A stretch of 64,000 nucleotides of DNA from an uncultured Bacteroidia bacterium (GCA_902788095.1 CADAIT010000006.1:62001-126000); one strand, 5' to 3'; shown: positions 1-8,848, counted from the first letter of the stretch. The notes: a model not told the origin generated them from the letters alone. Made by a program: numbers and translations.

Positions 1-1
1 T

Positions 2-73
2 CGCCAAGGACAAAAGATCGAGGCCGGCTTGCACCAGATTGCCAGGGAGCTGGAAGCTGTCTCCTTGCTGTAA
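2..73 (+). CDS. C-terminal end of an unidentified protein (partial)
   Basis: A frame is open from the left edge and stops at 71-73, giving 23 residues that end in ARELEAVSLL. The stretch is polar and probably helical. Its stop lies one base from the stop of the convergent lipoprotein gene at 75, the tight end-to-end packing seen elsewhere in this window. The rest of the gene lies outside the window, so no family can be assigned, and a short open frame like this could also be chance. Confidence 0.4.
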   Translation, partial: RQGQKIEAGLHQIARELEAVSLL

Positions 74-74
74 A

Positions 75-851
75 CTACAACGCTGTCAGGACAAGCCCCT
101 CGGAACAGTAAAACTTTCCTTCCACCAGAGTAATGCTGGCTTTGGAAGTGGAATAGGTGGTGGGATAGGTCCTGGCCGTGATAGTTACGGGCGAATCGAA
201 TTGCGGATATAAAGAGACATAGATGGCATCCGGATATGGATACCACGGTTCTATCGTATACTCGTCATAAGGGCCGAAACTGATAACAAGCTGGTTTATC
301 TTGTTGGTAATGTCGGTCGTCCCGTCGGTGAAAGAGAGTTTCCAGATGCAGTTATCGGCCCCCATGGTAACTCCGGCGGGAATAGTCACGGAACTACCTG
401 AAACAGAGAGCGTTCCATTTCCATAAACCGCCATAAAATTCTCATTGATATCCGCCAGCGTTCCTCTCTGAACCTCTTCCTGCAATCCTTTTCCTTCTTT
501 CCAATGTTTATAAGGGAAACCGAACAAGACACTGCCGCCATCCTTGGGGTCTGTCAGTTCTACGGAAACGGTGGCATTGCCACTTCCGTCCACGGCCGTC
601 ACGATGCCTCTGGCTTCGGAATTGGAATAAATGTCTTCATAAGATACCCAGATATAGTCTCCTACTTCCCAAGTTGTAGCGATTCCGGTGCCTGTATCGG
701 CTATAATGCTGCGTGTGAGCAGACCTTCCTGGGGAGAAAGGGTGGCTGTAAGGGTGAATACGGTTTTTTCCTGTAATTTGGAGCAGGAACCTGCCACGGC
801 TGCAACCATAAGCAGGGCGGCCATTTTCAGATATGTCTTCTTCGTTTTCAT
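75..851 (-). CDS. fimbrillin-like lipoprotein
   Basis: The 258-residue protein begins with a lipoprotein signal peptide. A hydrophobic stretch runs over residues 9-20 and a lipobox (AGSC) puts the acylated Cys at 23. The mature part (TRSIIADTGTG, then TTWEVGDYIWVSY) resembles the N-terminal domain of Bacteroidales fimbrillin-family proteins, where a 'W..GD.I.V' strand follows a TR/TK segment. It is expected to sit on the outer membrane, possibly as a short-fimbria or adhesin component. It is the last visible gene of a leftward operon and starts 12 nt after the larger lipoprotein gene. The family is inferred from sequence pattern only; no adhesive function can be read directly. Confidence 0.65.
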   Translation of the reverse strand: MKTKKTYLKMAALLMVAAVAGSCSKLQEKTVFTLTATLSPQEGLLTRSIIADTGTGIATTWEVGDYIWVSYEDIYSNSEARGIVTAVDGSGNATVSVELTDPKDGGSVLFGFPYKHWKEGKGLQEEVQRGTLADINENFMAVYGNGTLSVSGSSVTIPAGVTMGADNCIWKLSFTDGTTDITNKINQLVISFGPYDEYTIEPWYPYPDAIYVSLYPQFDSPVTITARTYPTTYSTSKASITLVEGKFYCSEGLVLTAL

Positions 852-863
852 CTTTCCTTGTGC

Positions 864-2363
864 TTAGATGTTAAAGGGATCGCCGGCATTGGGGAAGGTG
901 GGTATGCCGGGTATTGAAGTTCCGGAATTCGCTGCAACCACATAGATCCAGGTACTGGTACCGTCACCGTTGTCCACACCGGAGACACTGAGCGAATAGC
1001 CGGAAGCAGCGTGTACACTGAGCGGTACTCCGACACTGGGAGTTCCTGCGCCATCAGCTGTCATAATTCCCTGAGTTCCAATTGAATTGGTTACATGATC
1101 AATAATCAGGGTTCCATTTCCTCTGAAAACCACCTCCCCATACATCTTGTCCACCAGAATGGCAGGATGCTCTGCAGAGCCCCAAATTTTGGTCTGTCCA
1201 TCCAGGACAAGGGTTAGCGGGCCACGGTGAAGGTGTTCTATAAACGCTGTTTGAGTAGTGGTGAAGCCCTGCGGCATACCGTACGAAGTTCCGGAAAAAC
1301 GTACAGTGGCCCCTTCGGGTTCCAATGCACTGTCTTTCCACCGGAAACGACACTGGTCGCCATCTCCACTGATAGTGATATCCAGGCCAGGATTCTCATA
1401 ATAATAATAGTTGTCTGAAAACAACTTGTATAAACCAGTTGAAATCTGAGTGGGTTCTACGGGACTCGCGCTTCCTGTAAGGGTGACTTCCGGCTTGGGG
1501 AGCGGTATCATTGCAATGGTGGGAGTATAAAACTTCCCATTCGTGATTTTGCCGTCCGTCATTTTGCTCATGTCGTAGACGATTTTATTTACATCATCCA
1601 GAATAGCAAATGCCATCCAATCTATCTCAGGACTCACAGAAGGGGCCTCATAACAAAGCGACAACCAGACGGGGTCGGTGGAATTACTGCGGAAGACCTC
1701 TCTGGGGATCTTTCCATCGGCCATTTCACCATAATACTCCCGCGTACCGTCCGGGCTGTCCTTGAATACTAGATTTCCCATGACCGTTTTGATCCAAAGA
1801 TACTGGATGGGAATGGGATTGCCCGTATCCGCATCGACGAAACTGAAACGGAAAATGCTGTAGGGATTGGTGAAGGCGGCATCCTCCAGCGTGAGGGTAT
1901 GGTTCACGGCATCCACGGCCGTGACATTGACTGCAGCCACGCCGAAATCCCGGAGGTGCTCAAACGTCCCATCCTGCTCTTCATAGTCGAAAATCCCATT
2001 TCCGAAGGAGGAATAGGGACAGTAACGCAGTTCCAGCGCATCCCCAACGGAATAGCTCCCCGTGAGGGATCCGACCAGGTTCACGGAAGAGCCCTCCGCA
2101 TCCGGAGTCAGTACACCGGCGTCCAGGGCTCCTTTCGTCTTATTATAGACATAGACCTTGTCCGTAGCGGAAAAAGATGTGAGCACTTTTTTCCCAGGCT
2201 CGTCATAGGTAAGGGCCTTGGTGGCTTCACCGCCCTTGCTGGCAGGGACGCAGACAGACCAGTTCCCCTCCCCTTCCGGAGAAACAGTTTCCACCTGCTT
2301 ATCGCAGGAAAACACAGACAGCAGGACGAACCCTGCAAGAACAGGAAAACAATATTTATTCAT
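864..2363 (-). CDS. fimbrillin-like lipoprotein, large
   Basis: The 499-residue protein starts MNKYCFPVLAGFVLLSVFSC, a lipoprotein signal with the acylated Cys at 20. I chose this start, nine codons inside the longest open frame, because a strong AGGAGG lies 7 nt upstream and the signal peptide begins cleanly here. The N-terminal half (TKALTYDEPG, then FSATDKVYVYN) matches the fimbrillin-type fold, in which a sheet carries a 'D.V.VYN' strand. The C-terminal half is beta-rich and glycine-rich and ends NAGDPFNI. It is probably surface-exposed and assembled or displayed with its downstream neighbour. It is the middle gene of a three-gene leftward unit led by a 45-residue peptide. An adhesin or fimbrial role is inference. 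Confidence 0.65.
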   Translation of the reverse strand: MNKYCFPVLAGFVLLSVFSCDKQVETVSPEGEGNWSVCVPASKGGEATKALTYDEPGKKVLTSFSATDKVYVYNKTKGALDAGVLTPDAEGSSVNLVGSLTGSYSVGDALELRYCPYSSFGNGIFDYEEQDGTFEHLRDFGVAAVNVTAVDAVNHTLTLEDAAFTNPYSIFRFSFVDADTGNPIPIQYLWIKTVMGNLVFKDSPDGTREYYGEMADGKIPREVFRSNSTDPVWLSLCYEAPSVSPEIDWMAFAILDDVNKIVYDMSKMTDGKITNGKFYTPTIAMIPLPKPEVTLTGSASPVEPTQISTGLYKLFSDNYYYYENPGLDITISGDGDQCRFRWKDSALEPEGATVRFSGTSYGMPQGFTTTQTAFIEHLHRGPLTLVLDGQTKIWGSAEHPAILVDKMYGEVVFRGNGTLIIDHVTNSIGTQGIMTADGAGTPSVGVPLSVHAASGYSLSVSGVDNGDGTSTWIYVVAANSGTSIPGIPTFPNAGDPFNI

Positions 2364-2370
2364 ATACGCA

Positions 2371-2376
2371 CCTCCT
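2371..2376 (-). promoter_or_regulatory. strong Shine-Dalgarno site overlapping an upstream stop codon
   Basis: AGGAGG is read on the minus strand, 7 nt before the ATG at 2363. It overlaps the TAG stop of the 45-residue gene (TAGGAGG), so the two genes are probably translationally coupled. Such a perfect site is uncommon in Bacteroidota and decides the start of the large lipoprotein. Confidence 0.75.
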
Positions 2377-2512
2377 ACCATGACATCCATTCAAAATTAT
2401 CACGGAATCCGCTGAGCGGATCCGCCTGCTGGGAAACAGCCTGAAGAACCTCCGTATCCATTTCGACACTGAAGGTCTCCGGTCTTTCATACGGCATTTT
2501 TCTTTTGTCCAT
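2375..2512 (-). CDS. 45-residue peptide leading the fimbrillin-like operon
   Basis: The frame starts with ATG at 2512, is preceded in frame by TAA, and stops inside the Shine-Dalgarno site of the next gene. It encodes MDKRKMPYERPETFSVEMDT, continues through EVLQAVSQQADPLSG and ends in DNFEWMSW. The 'Y.(R/K)PE....E...EVL' pattern is like the short peptides that often precede lipoprotein genes in Bacteroidales. It has no signal peptide or membrane segment; it is acidic, with a Trp-rich tail. The packing (stop overlapping the next ribosome site) argues that it is really translated. Function is unknown. A precursor peptide or a small regulatory or chaperone-like partner of the lipoproteins are possibilities only. 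Confidence 0.6.
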   Translation of the reverse strand: MDKRKMPYERPETFSVEMDTEVLQAVSQQADPLSGFRDNFEWMSW

Positions 2513-2690
2513 AAGCAAGCTTTCTTATCATTTTGCGTAAATCTATGAATTCCGGGCGAAATGAAGAAAGGAAGCCACCCGCCTTTTGACGAACCGGCCC
2601 TTCCAGATGACGAACGGGCCCTTTCGCGGGGCGAAAGAAAAAAACTGCTGAGGCAAAACAAAATACGGTGGTAGAACAGGACAAAATCCC

Positions 2691-3179
2691 TATATTTGCC
2701 AGTGATGGACAACGTCTCCAGAATATCTTTGGCCGTACTTTGCCTGACCATGTTTTGCCCTCGGAGACTCCCTCTTCGTCGTTTCCCGGGGAAAAGTCTA
2801 TCCGCTCCGGGAAGTGCAACCCACCCTTTCAGGCCACGAAATCCGCAGCGTCCACCTGTCTCCGCGCGGGTATCTGGCAGTTGCGGCCATTGACGGGCTC
2901 CTGGTGGCGCGCATGGACGGAGACCTGCATGCCCGAGATGTCCACTGGTTCGATTCCGGCAACGGATTCACTGCCATCGAGCCGCTGATGGGGCCGATGG
3001 CAGAAAGTGAAGACGGCACGCTCTGGCTGGCCGGCCTAGAAGAAGTGACCTCCTTCCGGCCGGAGAATCTCCTCTTCGACAGTCAGCAGTCCACACAGGG
3101 ACCGGACGGTGCACAGACTGTGATGAAACTCTCCAAAAACGGAATGGATTTCCTGCTGGGCCGCCTGCTGGAGCAATAA
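2691..3179 (+). pseudogene. decayed beta-propeller sensor gene (remnant)
   Basis: An ATG at 2705 opens a signal peptide (MDNVSRISLAVLCLTMF). Within about 15 codons the homologous reading moves to the +1 frame (ALGDSLFVVSRGKVYPLRE...), which stays open to the TAA at 3177-3179. The second part reads SHGxEI-, HLSPRGYL- and EDGTLWLAGLEEVTSFRPE-like strands. These are typical of the periplasmic propeller ('two-component regulator propeller') domain of Bacteroidales hybrid sensor kinases and related regulators. Such proteins exceed 600 residues, and here only about 150 codons remain with no Y_Y_Y, kinase or HTH domain. A TATATTTG -7 box (2691-2698) still sits before the ATG. I read it as a frameshifted and internally deleted relic. 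Confidence 0.6.
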
Positions 3180-3374
3180 GAAAAAACGCTCCGTCGTAAA
3201 AAACGGAAAAAATTGTACTCCGGATGACAACAAGTTCATATCCTGTGCGGTTGACGGGAAATGCCTTTGACGATCTCGGCCATGACGGTTCTGCTGGTCC
3301 GCTTTTTGTATTTCGATTCACTGCGCTACATTTCTGCCTGATTTCGTGGCGCTTGGGCTTTTTATAAACAGAAC

Positions 3375-3860
3375 ATGACTGTGCGCGTGGGCATATCGTC
3401 GGATGTTCCGGCCATCATGGCTGTCCTGGAGGCGGCCAAGGGGATTATGTGCGCTTCCGGCAATATAGGGCAGTGGGTGAACGGGTATCCGTCGGAGCAG
3501 GTGGTCCGGGACGATATCGACAAGCGGCAGGGATATGTGCTTGAAGAGGGAGACAGGCTCGTCGGCTACTTTGTCTTTATGCCGTCGCCGGAGCCCACAT
3601 ACCGCGTCATTCATGAGGGTGCATGGCTGGACGACGAGCGGCCGTACCACGTACTTCACCGGATAGGCAGTCTGCCGGATGTACACGGCGTATTTGCCGC
3701 CATCATGGACTTCGCCTTCGCCCATGACCGGAACATCCGGATTGATACCCACAAGGACAACCATATCATGCAGCACAACATCCTCAAGCATGGATTTTCG
3801 TACTGCGGTATCATCTACCTGGATTCCGGAGACCCGCGTCTGGCCTACCAGAAATTATAG
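3375..3860 (+). CDS. GNAT-family N-acetyltransferase
   Basis: The 161-residue protein has the length and layout of a single-domain GNAT enzyme that moves an acyl group from acyl-CoA to an amine. It starts with a MTVRVGISSDVPAIMAVLEAA helix, followed by beta strands (GYFVFMPSPEPTY) and a VLHRIGSLPDVHGVF segment equivalent to the acetyl-CoA loop. The C-terminal part, NILKHGFSYCGIIYL, is typical of the last strands of GNATs that act on small molecules or protein N-termini. The substrate cannot be predicted. The gene stands alone between the sensor relic and the convergent GH92 gene, whose stop overlaps its last 6 nt. The ~195 bases before it (3180-3374) hold no gene I can support. Confidence 0.8.
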   Translation: MTVRVGISSDVPAIMAVLEAAKGIMCASGNIGQWVNGYPSEQVVRDDIDKRQGYVLEEGDRLVGYFVFMPSPEPTYRVIHEGAWLDDERPYHVLHRIGSLPDVHGVFAAIMDFAFAHDRNIRIDTHKDNHIMQHNILKHGFSYCGIIYLDSGDPRLAYQKL

Positions 3861-6410
3861 ACGGGGAGCGGCATTTGCCCAGACCTCGTCCACGAAGATA
3901 AAGCCGGGCGCCCCGGCACCGGGATGCCAGGAGGGGATGGTGCCGATATTGGCCGCATGCACTTTAATGTATCGCGCGGAGGCGTTGACGGGGATTTCGG
4001 CATCCCACACCTGCACGGTGTAATCTTTTTCATCCACGGGGTTTTCCAGCCGGCCCAGGAAAAAGTAGTTGACCCCATCCGTGGAGCCCTGGAATTCGAC
4101 ATATCGCGGCATCCAAATCCAGGAGCGGGCATCCTGGCAGAAGCCGGCGCCCACCGTTTTCAGGGAACGCACTTCCAGAAGGTCCAGGACCACATCAAAG
4201 TCCGTATCCTGATACCCCTGCCAGCCGCCGGTCCGCCAGTTCAGGCCGCCCCGGGTTCCGTCAATCAAGCCCTCGTCTCCGCCGGCCGTATATTGCCGGC
4301 TGTACTTGGACAGCAGCTGAATGGCGCAGTCCTTCTTGACTTGCCGCACCTGACTGCGGGTGACAAAACTGCGCCGTCCGTTTTCCTCGGCCCAGGCGGT
4401 AAGCGTGCACGGCTCGGTAACGGTGAAAGGACCTTCATAAAGTTGCGCAGGGCCGTCGGCCACCGTGTAATAGAGCGTTCCGGGTCCCTCCAGGGCCAGC
4501 GTGAGCGAGTCCGTGAACATATCGTTCTCCATGATGAAGGAGGGATTGCGGACAAGGGTATTTTCCATGCTTGTGACAGCCCCTGCCGGCGCGCCCGGAC
4601 ACACGGGATATTTCCCCAGCGAGGAAAGCACATACCAGGCGCTCATCTGTCCGCAGTCGTCGTTGCCGCATAGGCCGTCGGGCGCACTGGAATACAGTTT
4701 TTCCAGGATTTCCCGCACGCGTGCCTCCCGTTTCTCCGGCTTGCCGACAGCATCGTACAGGTAGGCGATATGGTGCGACGGCTCGTTGCCGTGGGCGTAC
4801 TGGCCAATCTGGCCGGTGATGTCCGCCTGTGTACGGCCGGTCGTCTGCTCCGGTGCCGTGAACAGGGCGTCCAGCCGCGCTTCAAAGGCTTCGGGACCGC
4901 CCAATGCTTCAATGAGGCCGGTCACATCCTGGGGAACAAAGAAGCTGTACTGCCATGAGTTGGCTTCGGTGTAATGATTGTTCACTTCACGCGGGTCGAA
5001 GGGACTCAGCCAGCGGCCGTTGAGGCGGGCGCGCATGAAGCGGGTGGCGGGGTCCAGCACATTCTTCCAATATTGGGCGCTTTGCATAAACGCCTCATAT
5101 TCGGCCATATGTCCCAGTTTGAGAGCCACCTGTGCCACGCACCAGTCGTTGTAGGCATATTCCAGCGTCTTGGAAACGGACTCGTGTTCGTCATCGGCCA
5201 GTACCAGTCCGTTTTTCCGGAAGCTGTCCAGGCCAAATTCGGTATTCCGTGCCGATGCCAACATGGCCTCGAATGCTTTTTCGTAGTCGAAGCCCTGCAG
5301 CCCGCGGGCAATGGCGTCGGCCAGGATGGGGGCGCTGTTGTAACCAATCATGCAGTTGGTTTCATAGCCGGAAAGCTCCCAGATGGGCAGTTTGCCCTGC
5401 TCGTCATAGATGGAGAGCATGCTGCGGATGAAATCCACCGTTCGCTCCGGTTCAATCTCCGTAAGCAGGGGATGCAGACCCCGGAACGTGTCCCAGGTGG
5501 AGAAAACGGTGTAACGCTCCCAGCCGTCGGTCTTGTGTACCTTCCCGTCCATGCCCCGGTATTCGCCGTTTGCGTCCGAGTAAAGTGAAGGATGGATAGC
5601 GGTGTGATAGAGGGCCGTATAGAAGCGGCGCCGGTGCTCCGTGTCCGTGTACGGGCAGTCCACCTTGCCCAGGTAGGTCTCCCACGCCTTTTCCGTTTTT
5701 TTACGGAACGATGTCAAGGTCTCAGGCCATTCCTGCTGCAGGTTGTCGCGGGCGTTCTCCCACGAGACGGAGGAAATGCCTGCGCGCACCTGCACATGCT
5801 TTTCCCGGAAGTGCAGGACGGCTTTTTCGCCCTGGATATGGCTCTCTGTCACCGGCGCCGAGAATTCCAGGTAGAAGTGTACCTGCTGTCCGCGGGCCCA
5901 GCTGTTGGAAACGCGATAGCCATAGCATCGATTGCCCTCAATCTGAATCTCATACGCTTCCAGCGGGTCCCTGTGCTTCAGGTCCACGGTGAGACTGGCC
6001 GTATCGCCCATGAACGTATAGTCGTGCAGCGCGCTGCGGCGGCCGGCCGCCAGTTGGACCAGCACGTGCGTATCGTCCAGATATACCTGATAGAAGCCGG
6101 GGGAGGCTTTTTCGCGCGTATGCGAGAAGCGGGAAGGCCGACCGCCGGGCGTAATGAGGACATCGCACCAGTCGTCACAGCCGGTGCCGCTCAGGTGCGT
6201 ATGCGAGAAGCCGTAAATGACGGAATCCGAGTAATGGTATCCGCTGCAGCCGTCCCAGTCTCCGGCCAGGGGGCGCGTGTCCGGGCTCAGTTGGATTTGT
6301 CCGAAGGGGTAAACGGCGCCGGGAAAGGTATGCCCATGTGCATCTGTCCCTACGAACGGATTTACGTAGGGCAACAGCGAGAGCAGGAGAAAGGTAAGGA
6401 GGCTATGCAT
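3855..6410 (-). CDS. GH92 family glycosidase (alpha-mannosidase type) with C-terminal discoidin-like domain
   Basis: The 851-residue protein has a short signal peptide (residues 1-14) and then the GH92 start YVNPFVGTDAHGHTFPGA and YGFSHTHLSGTG. GH92 enzymes are calcium-dependent exo-alpha-mannosidases that trim N-glycans or related mannosides. The expected catalytic motifs are present: HYTEANSWQY, with the general-acid Glu near residue 482, and GNDDCGQMSAW near 582-592, with the Asp pair that serves as general base. After the catalytic core (about 690 residues) a beta domain (GLNWRTGGWQGYQD to IFVDEVWAN) looks like an F5/8-type C carbohydrate-binding module. The protein is probably periplasmic or surface-located. 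It overlaps the start of the upstream acyltransferase gene's end by ATGA, so the two are coupled. Exact linkage specificity is not readable. Confidence 0.92.
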   Translation of the reverse strand: MHSLLTFLLLSLLPYVNPFVGTDAHGHTFPGAVYPFGQIQLSPDTRPLAGDWDGCSGYHYSDSVIYGFSHTHLSGTGCDDWCDVLITPGGRPSRFSHTREKASPGFYQVYLDDTHVLVQLAAGRRSALHDYTFMGDTASLTVDLKHRDPLEAYEIQIEGNRCYGYRVSNSWARGQQVHFYLEFSAPVTESHIQGEKAVLHFREKHVQVRAGISSVSWENARDNLQQEWPETLTSFRKKTEKAWETYLGKVDCPYTDTEHRRRFYTALYHTAIHPSLYSDANGEYRGMDGKVHKTDGWERYTVFSTWDTFRGLHPLLTEIEPERTVDFIRSMLSIYDEQGKLPIWELSGYETNCMIGYNSAPILADAIARGLQGFDYEKAFEAMLASARNTEFGLDSFRKNGLVLADDEHESVSKTLEYAYNDWCVAQVALKLGHMAEYEAFMQSAQYWKNVLDPATRFMRARLNGRWLSPFDPREVNNHYTEANSWQYSFFVPQDVTGLIEALGGPEAFEARLDALFTAPEQTTGRTQADITGQIGQYAHGNEPSHHIAYLYDAVGKPEKREARVREILEKLYSSAPDGLCGNDDCGQMSAWYVLSSLGKYPVCPGAPAGAVTSMENTLVRNPSFIMENDMFTDSLTLALEGPGTLYYTVADGPAQLYEGPFTVTEPCTLTAWAEENGRRSFVTRSQVRQVKKDCAIQLLSKYSRQYTAGGDEGLIDGTRGGLNWRTGGWQGYQDTDFDVVLDLLEVRSLKTVGAGFCQDARSWIWMPRYVEFQGSTDGVNYFFLGRLENPVDEKDYTVQVWDAEIPVNASARYIKVHAANIGTIPSWHPGAGAPGFIFVDEVWANAAPRL

Positions 6411-7482
6411 GAGGCGGGAGGAGGTTCTGCACCCGGTATTCTCCGTCGCTGAGGATGCCGATGAGTCGGTCCAGATCGTCCAGGCTTTGGCACCCTGCGA
6501 GCAGGTCGTCCGGAGCTACGCGCAGGAAATCCGGCTGTAGGTCGTGGAGGGACCGGAGGATTTCCTCGGCACGGGGTTCTGTGGGATGCTGCTGAAGAAA
6601 ATGTACCAGGAGGCTTTTGTAGAAGTCCGTACCGGAGACAGTCTGGGCCTCCAGCGCATAGGTCCGGTTCCGGATATAGGCGCCGAAGCTGTTTACATCC
6701 ATCTTTTCAAATTCTTCGGGCAGGATGGGCCGGCCGATACGGACTTTCACCACCAATCCCCGTTTGTTGAAGACTTCGTGAATGAGACGGACGGTGCGCA
6801 GCCGGCGGTGAATTTTTCCCAAAAAGTGAAAGTTGGCGGAGTTGGTCCCGTCAAAGTAGATGGGAATGACCGGCAAGGCGGATTTTTTGATGAGCTTGAT
6901 AATGTTGGGCGCCCAGGGCTTGTCCTCGACGACGGGTTTGGCCGACAAGGCCGTGCGTTTCCCTTTTTTCTGGTAGGTGGCCACCTCGCCGGCGGGGAAA
7001 AAGCCGATGGCACCGCCGTCCTGGATATGCCGCAGGGCCGTGCGGATGCTGTTGACGCTGCGGGCGTCCATTTTCCCGGACAGGTTGTCCACGGGGAGGA
7101 AGCCGTCGGAGAGTTCCGGAATCAGCGACAGCAGGAAGGTGGTGAGCAGTTTATAGTCCGGACGAAGCCTCCCGATGGCATCGCAGAGGATAAGGCCGTC
7201 GATACTGCCGAAATGATGGTTGGACACGGTGATGAACCCGCCCGAGGCCGGAATACGTTCCATTTGCCCTTGCGGGATTTCGTAGCTTACGCCCACATCT
7301 TTCAGGATGTCCCTGGCAAAGTCCTGGGCGTTTTCTCCCGCATACTTGAAGCGGGTTTCGTTCACTTTGTCGATTTCCAGTATTTTCATCACCCAGCGGG
7401 TGACCATGCGTCCGAAGGCCCCTTTGAGTCCCAGCATGCCCTGCAGTTTCTCAGGGCCCAATATGGCGTCGCTCTCTTTCAT
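6403..7482 (-). CDS. lysophospholipid acyltransferase family protein (PlsC-like)
   Basis: The 359-residue protein carries the acyltransferase HX4D motif (SNHHFGSIDG, around residues 92-101) and a second block GFFPAGEVATYQKK in place of the classical EGTRS substrate loop. It therefore probably transfers an acyl chain to a glycerophospholipid or an amino/ornithine lipid at the inner membrane. The FPAGE variant, together with the long N-terminal lead and the C-terminal helical tail, resembles hemolysin-type acyltransferases used for aminolipid synthesis in Bacteroidota. Its last bases overlap the GH92 start, and it starts 3 nt after the TonB-like gene stops. The catalytic family is clear; the lipid substrate is inference. 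Confidence 0.85.
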   Translation of the reverse strand: MKESDAILGPEKLQGMLGLKGAFGRMVTRWVMKILEIDKVNETRFKYAGENAQDFARDILKDVGVSYEIPQGQMERIPASGGFITVSNHHFGSIDGLILCDAIGRLRPDYKLLTTFLLSLIPELSDGFLPVDNLSGKMDARSVNSIRTALRHIQDGGAIGFFPAGEVATYQKKGKRTALSAKPVVEDKPWAPNIIKLIKKSALPVIPIYFDGTNSANFHFLGKIHRRLRTVRLIHEVFNKRGLVVKVRIGRPILPEEFEKMDVNSFGAYIRNRTYALEAQTVSGTDFYKSLLVHFLQQHPTEPRAEEILRSLHDLQPDFLRVAPDDLLAGCQSLDDLDRLIGILSDGEYRVQNLLPPHA

Positions 7483-7485
7483 AGG

Positions 7486-8208
7486 CTATTGTGCAATAAA
7501 GGCATAGGTAATGGTCCCCAGCTGCCGTGCAGGGGCTGTGGGGGAAGCCGAAAATTTGGACAGGCGGGCGGCGCGTGCTGCGAAAGTACGCAGGCAGTCG
7601 TCGTCCGTGGAAAGCCTGTTGTCCACTTTGGCGTTTACCACTTTGCCTTGGTTGTTTACGGTAATGATAACGGTCACTTCACCGGCGCCATAGCAACGGT
7701 AGGCCGGAATGGGAAGGTACGATGCTTTGCGCCCGTCCAGGCTCCAGGAAAGCACGGAAGGTCCGCTGTAAGGGCGTGGCTGCTCCGGCTTGTCCGTGTG
7801 CGACTGCTCCGGCTGGGCGGCGGCAAAGGCATCCGGTTCTTCCGGCTGCTGCTTCTGGCCGTCCTTGAGCTCCTGGGCCAGGCGTTCGGCATCCCGGTAC
7901 AGCTGGTCGGCATCTATGCCTTTGTCGTCTTTGAGCGTACTGCGGTCCACCGCGACATTGCGTATCTGGGAACTCCGCAGGGACGCCGCCTCCTGCAGCA
8001 GGCGTTCCAAGTCCCGTTCGGCCAGTTCGTGCAGCTCCGCCTGTTCCTGCTTCCGCTGCATCTCTTCCTGCTGCGTGAAGTCCAGCACAAAACTATTTTC
8101 CCGCTGCACTTCATAGCCGATTCGGACCGCCAGCAATACGATAATCACCGCGAGATGGATGCTCACGGTGATATACAATCCTGCTTGGCGATCCGGGCTC
8201 AGTTTCAT
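7486..8208 (-). CDS. TonB-like energy transducer protein
   Basis: The 240-residue protein has one N-terminal membrane helix (residues 10-28, LYITVSIHLAVIIVLLAV). A charged coiled coil follows (QQEEMQRKQEQAELHELAERDLERL), then a proline/glutamine linker (KQQPEEPDAFAAAQPEQ) and a TonB C-terminal-like domain (GEVTVIITVNNQGKVVNAKV, then ARQLGTITYAFIAQ). This is the layout of TonB proteins that carry proton-motive energy from ExbB/ExbD to outer-membrane receptors. Its 3' end leads into the acyltransferase gene, and its start overlaps the udk stop by four bases. It could serve either SusC receptor in the window. The C-terminal domain lacks the typical YP motif, so it may be a divergent or specialised transducer. 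Confidence 0.75.
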   Translation of the reverse strand: MKLSPDRQAGLYITVSIHLAVIIVLLAVRIGYEVQRENSFVLDFTQQEEMQRKQEQAELHELAERDLERLLQEAASLRSSQIRNVAVDRSTLKDDKGIDADQLYRDAERLAQELKDGQKQQPEEPDAFAAAQPEQSHTDKPEQPRPYSGPSVLSWSLDGRKASYLPIPAYRCYGAGEVTVIITVNNQGKVVNAKVDNRLSTDDDCLRTFAARAARLSKFSASPTAPARQLGTITYAFIAQ

Positions 8209-8837
8209 TTGCGGTGTTTTGCCCTTTTCTGGTGAAGTGCCTTTTCTACGGTTGTCGTGAGAATGTCGATGGCCACTCTGTTGTGCCCGCCCTGAGGGAC
8301 GATGATGTCGGCATAGCGTTTTGACGGCTCAATGAACTGCAGGTGCATGGGCTTCACGGTGTCGCAGTAGTGCTCGATGGCTGTTTCAATCGTGCGGCCG
8401 CGTTCCGCGATATCGCGTACGATAATGCGCATCAGGCGGTCGTCATCGTCAGCGTCCACGAAGATTTTGATGTTCATCTGGTCCCGTAATTCCTTGCAGG
8501 TGAAGATGAGAATGCCTTCCACGATGATGACTTCGGCCGGCTCCACCGTCACGGTTTCCGTCGTGGAACGGGAACAGGTAATGTACGAATATACCGGCTG
8601 CTGAATGGCCTTCCCGCTTTTAAGTTCACGGATTTGCTGGCACATCAGCTTCCAGTCAATCGCTTCCGGATGGTCGAAGTTGATGTTCTTCCGTTCTTCC
8701 ACGGGGACATGGCTGGAATCTTTGTAGTAGGAATCCTGCGGGATTACCACTACGCGGCCCTGAAGTTGGTTGACGATAGCTTTGACAACCGTTGTTTTTC
8801 CTGAACCGGAGCCACCGGCGATACCGATAACGAGCAT
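8205..8837 (-). CDS. udk: uridine kinase
   Basis: The 210-residue protein has the length and motifs of uridine/cytidine kinase, which phosphorylates uridine and cytidine to the monophosphates with ATP or GTP in pyrimidine salvage. The P-loop GGSGSGKTTV is at residues 8-17, and IPQDSYYKDSSHVP follows with the substrate-binding DxYY. NFDHPEAIDW and VIIVEGILIF (Walker B) are also present, as is the lid segment RDIAERGRTIE. It lies between asnS and the TonB-like gene in a leftward cluster. Salvaged nucleosides connect loosely with the riboside locus downstream of asnS, but that link is only proximity. Confidence 0.95.
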   Translation of the reverse strand: MLVIGIAGGSGSGKTTVVKAIVNQLQGRVVVIPQDSYYKDSSHVPVEERKNINFDHPEAIDWKLMCQQIRELKSGKAIQQPVYSYITCSRSTTETVTVEPAEVIIVEGILIFTCKELRDQMNIKIFVDADDDDRLMRIIVRDIAERGRTIETAIEHYCDTVKPMHLQFIEPSKRYADIIVPQGGHNRVAIDILTTTVEKALHQKRAKHRK

Positions 8838-8848
8838 AGTATGGTAGG

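Noticed and set aside
2526-2550. Stretch resembling the dispersed TGTCATTC repeat near the small-peptide gene
   Set aside because: Only about 18 of 25 bases match, without the flanking part of the element; it could be a decayed copy but is not firm.
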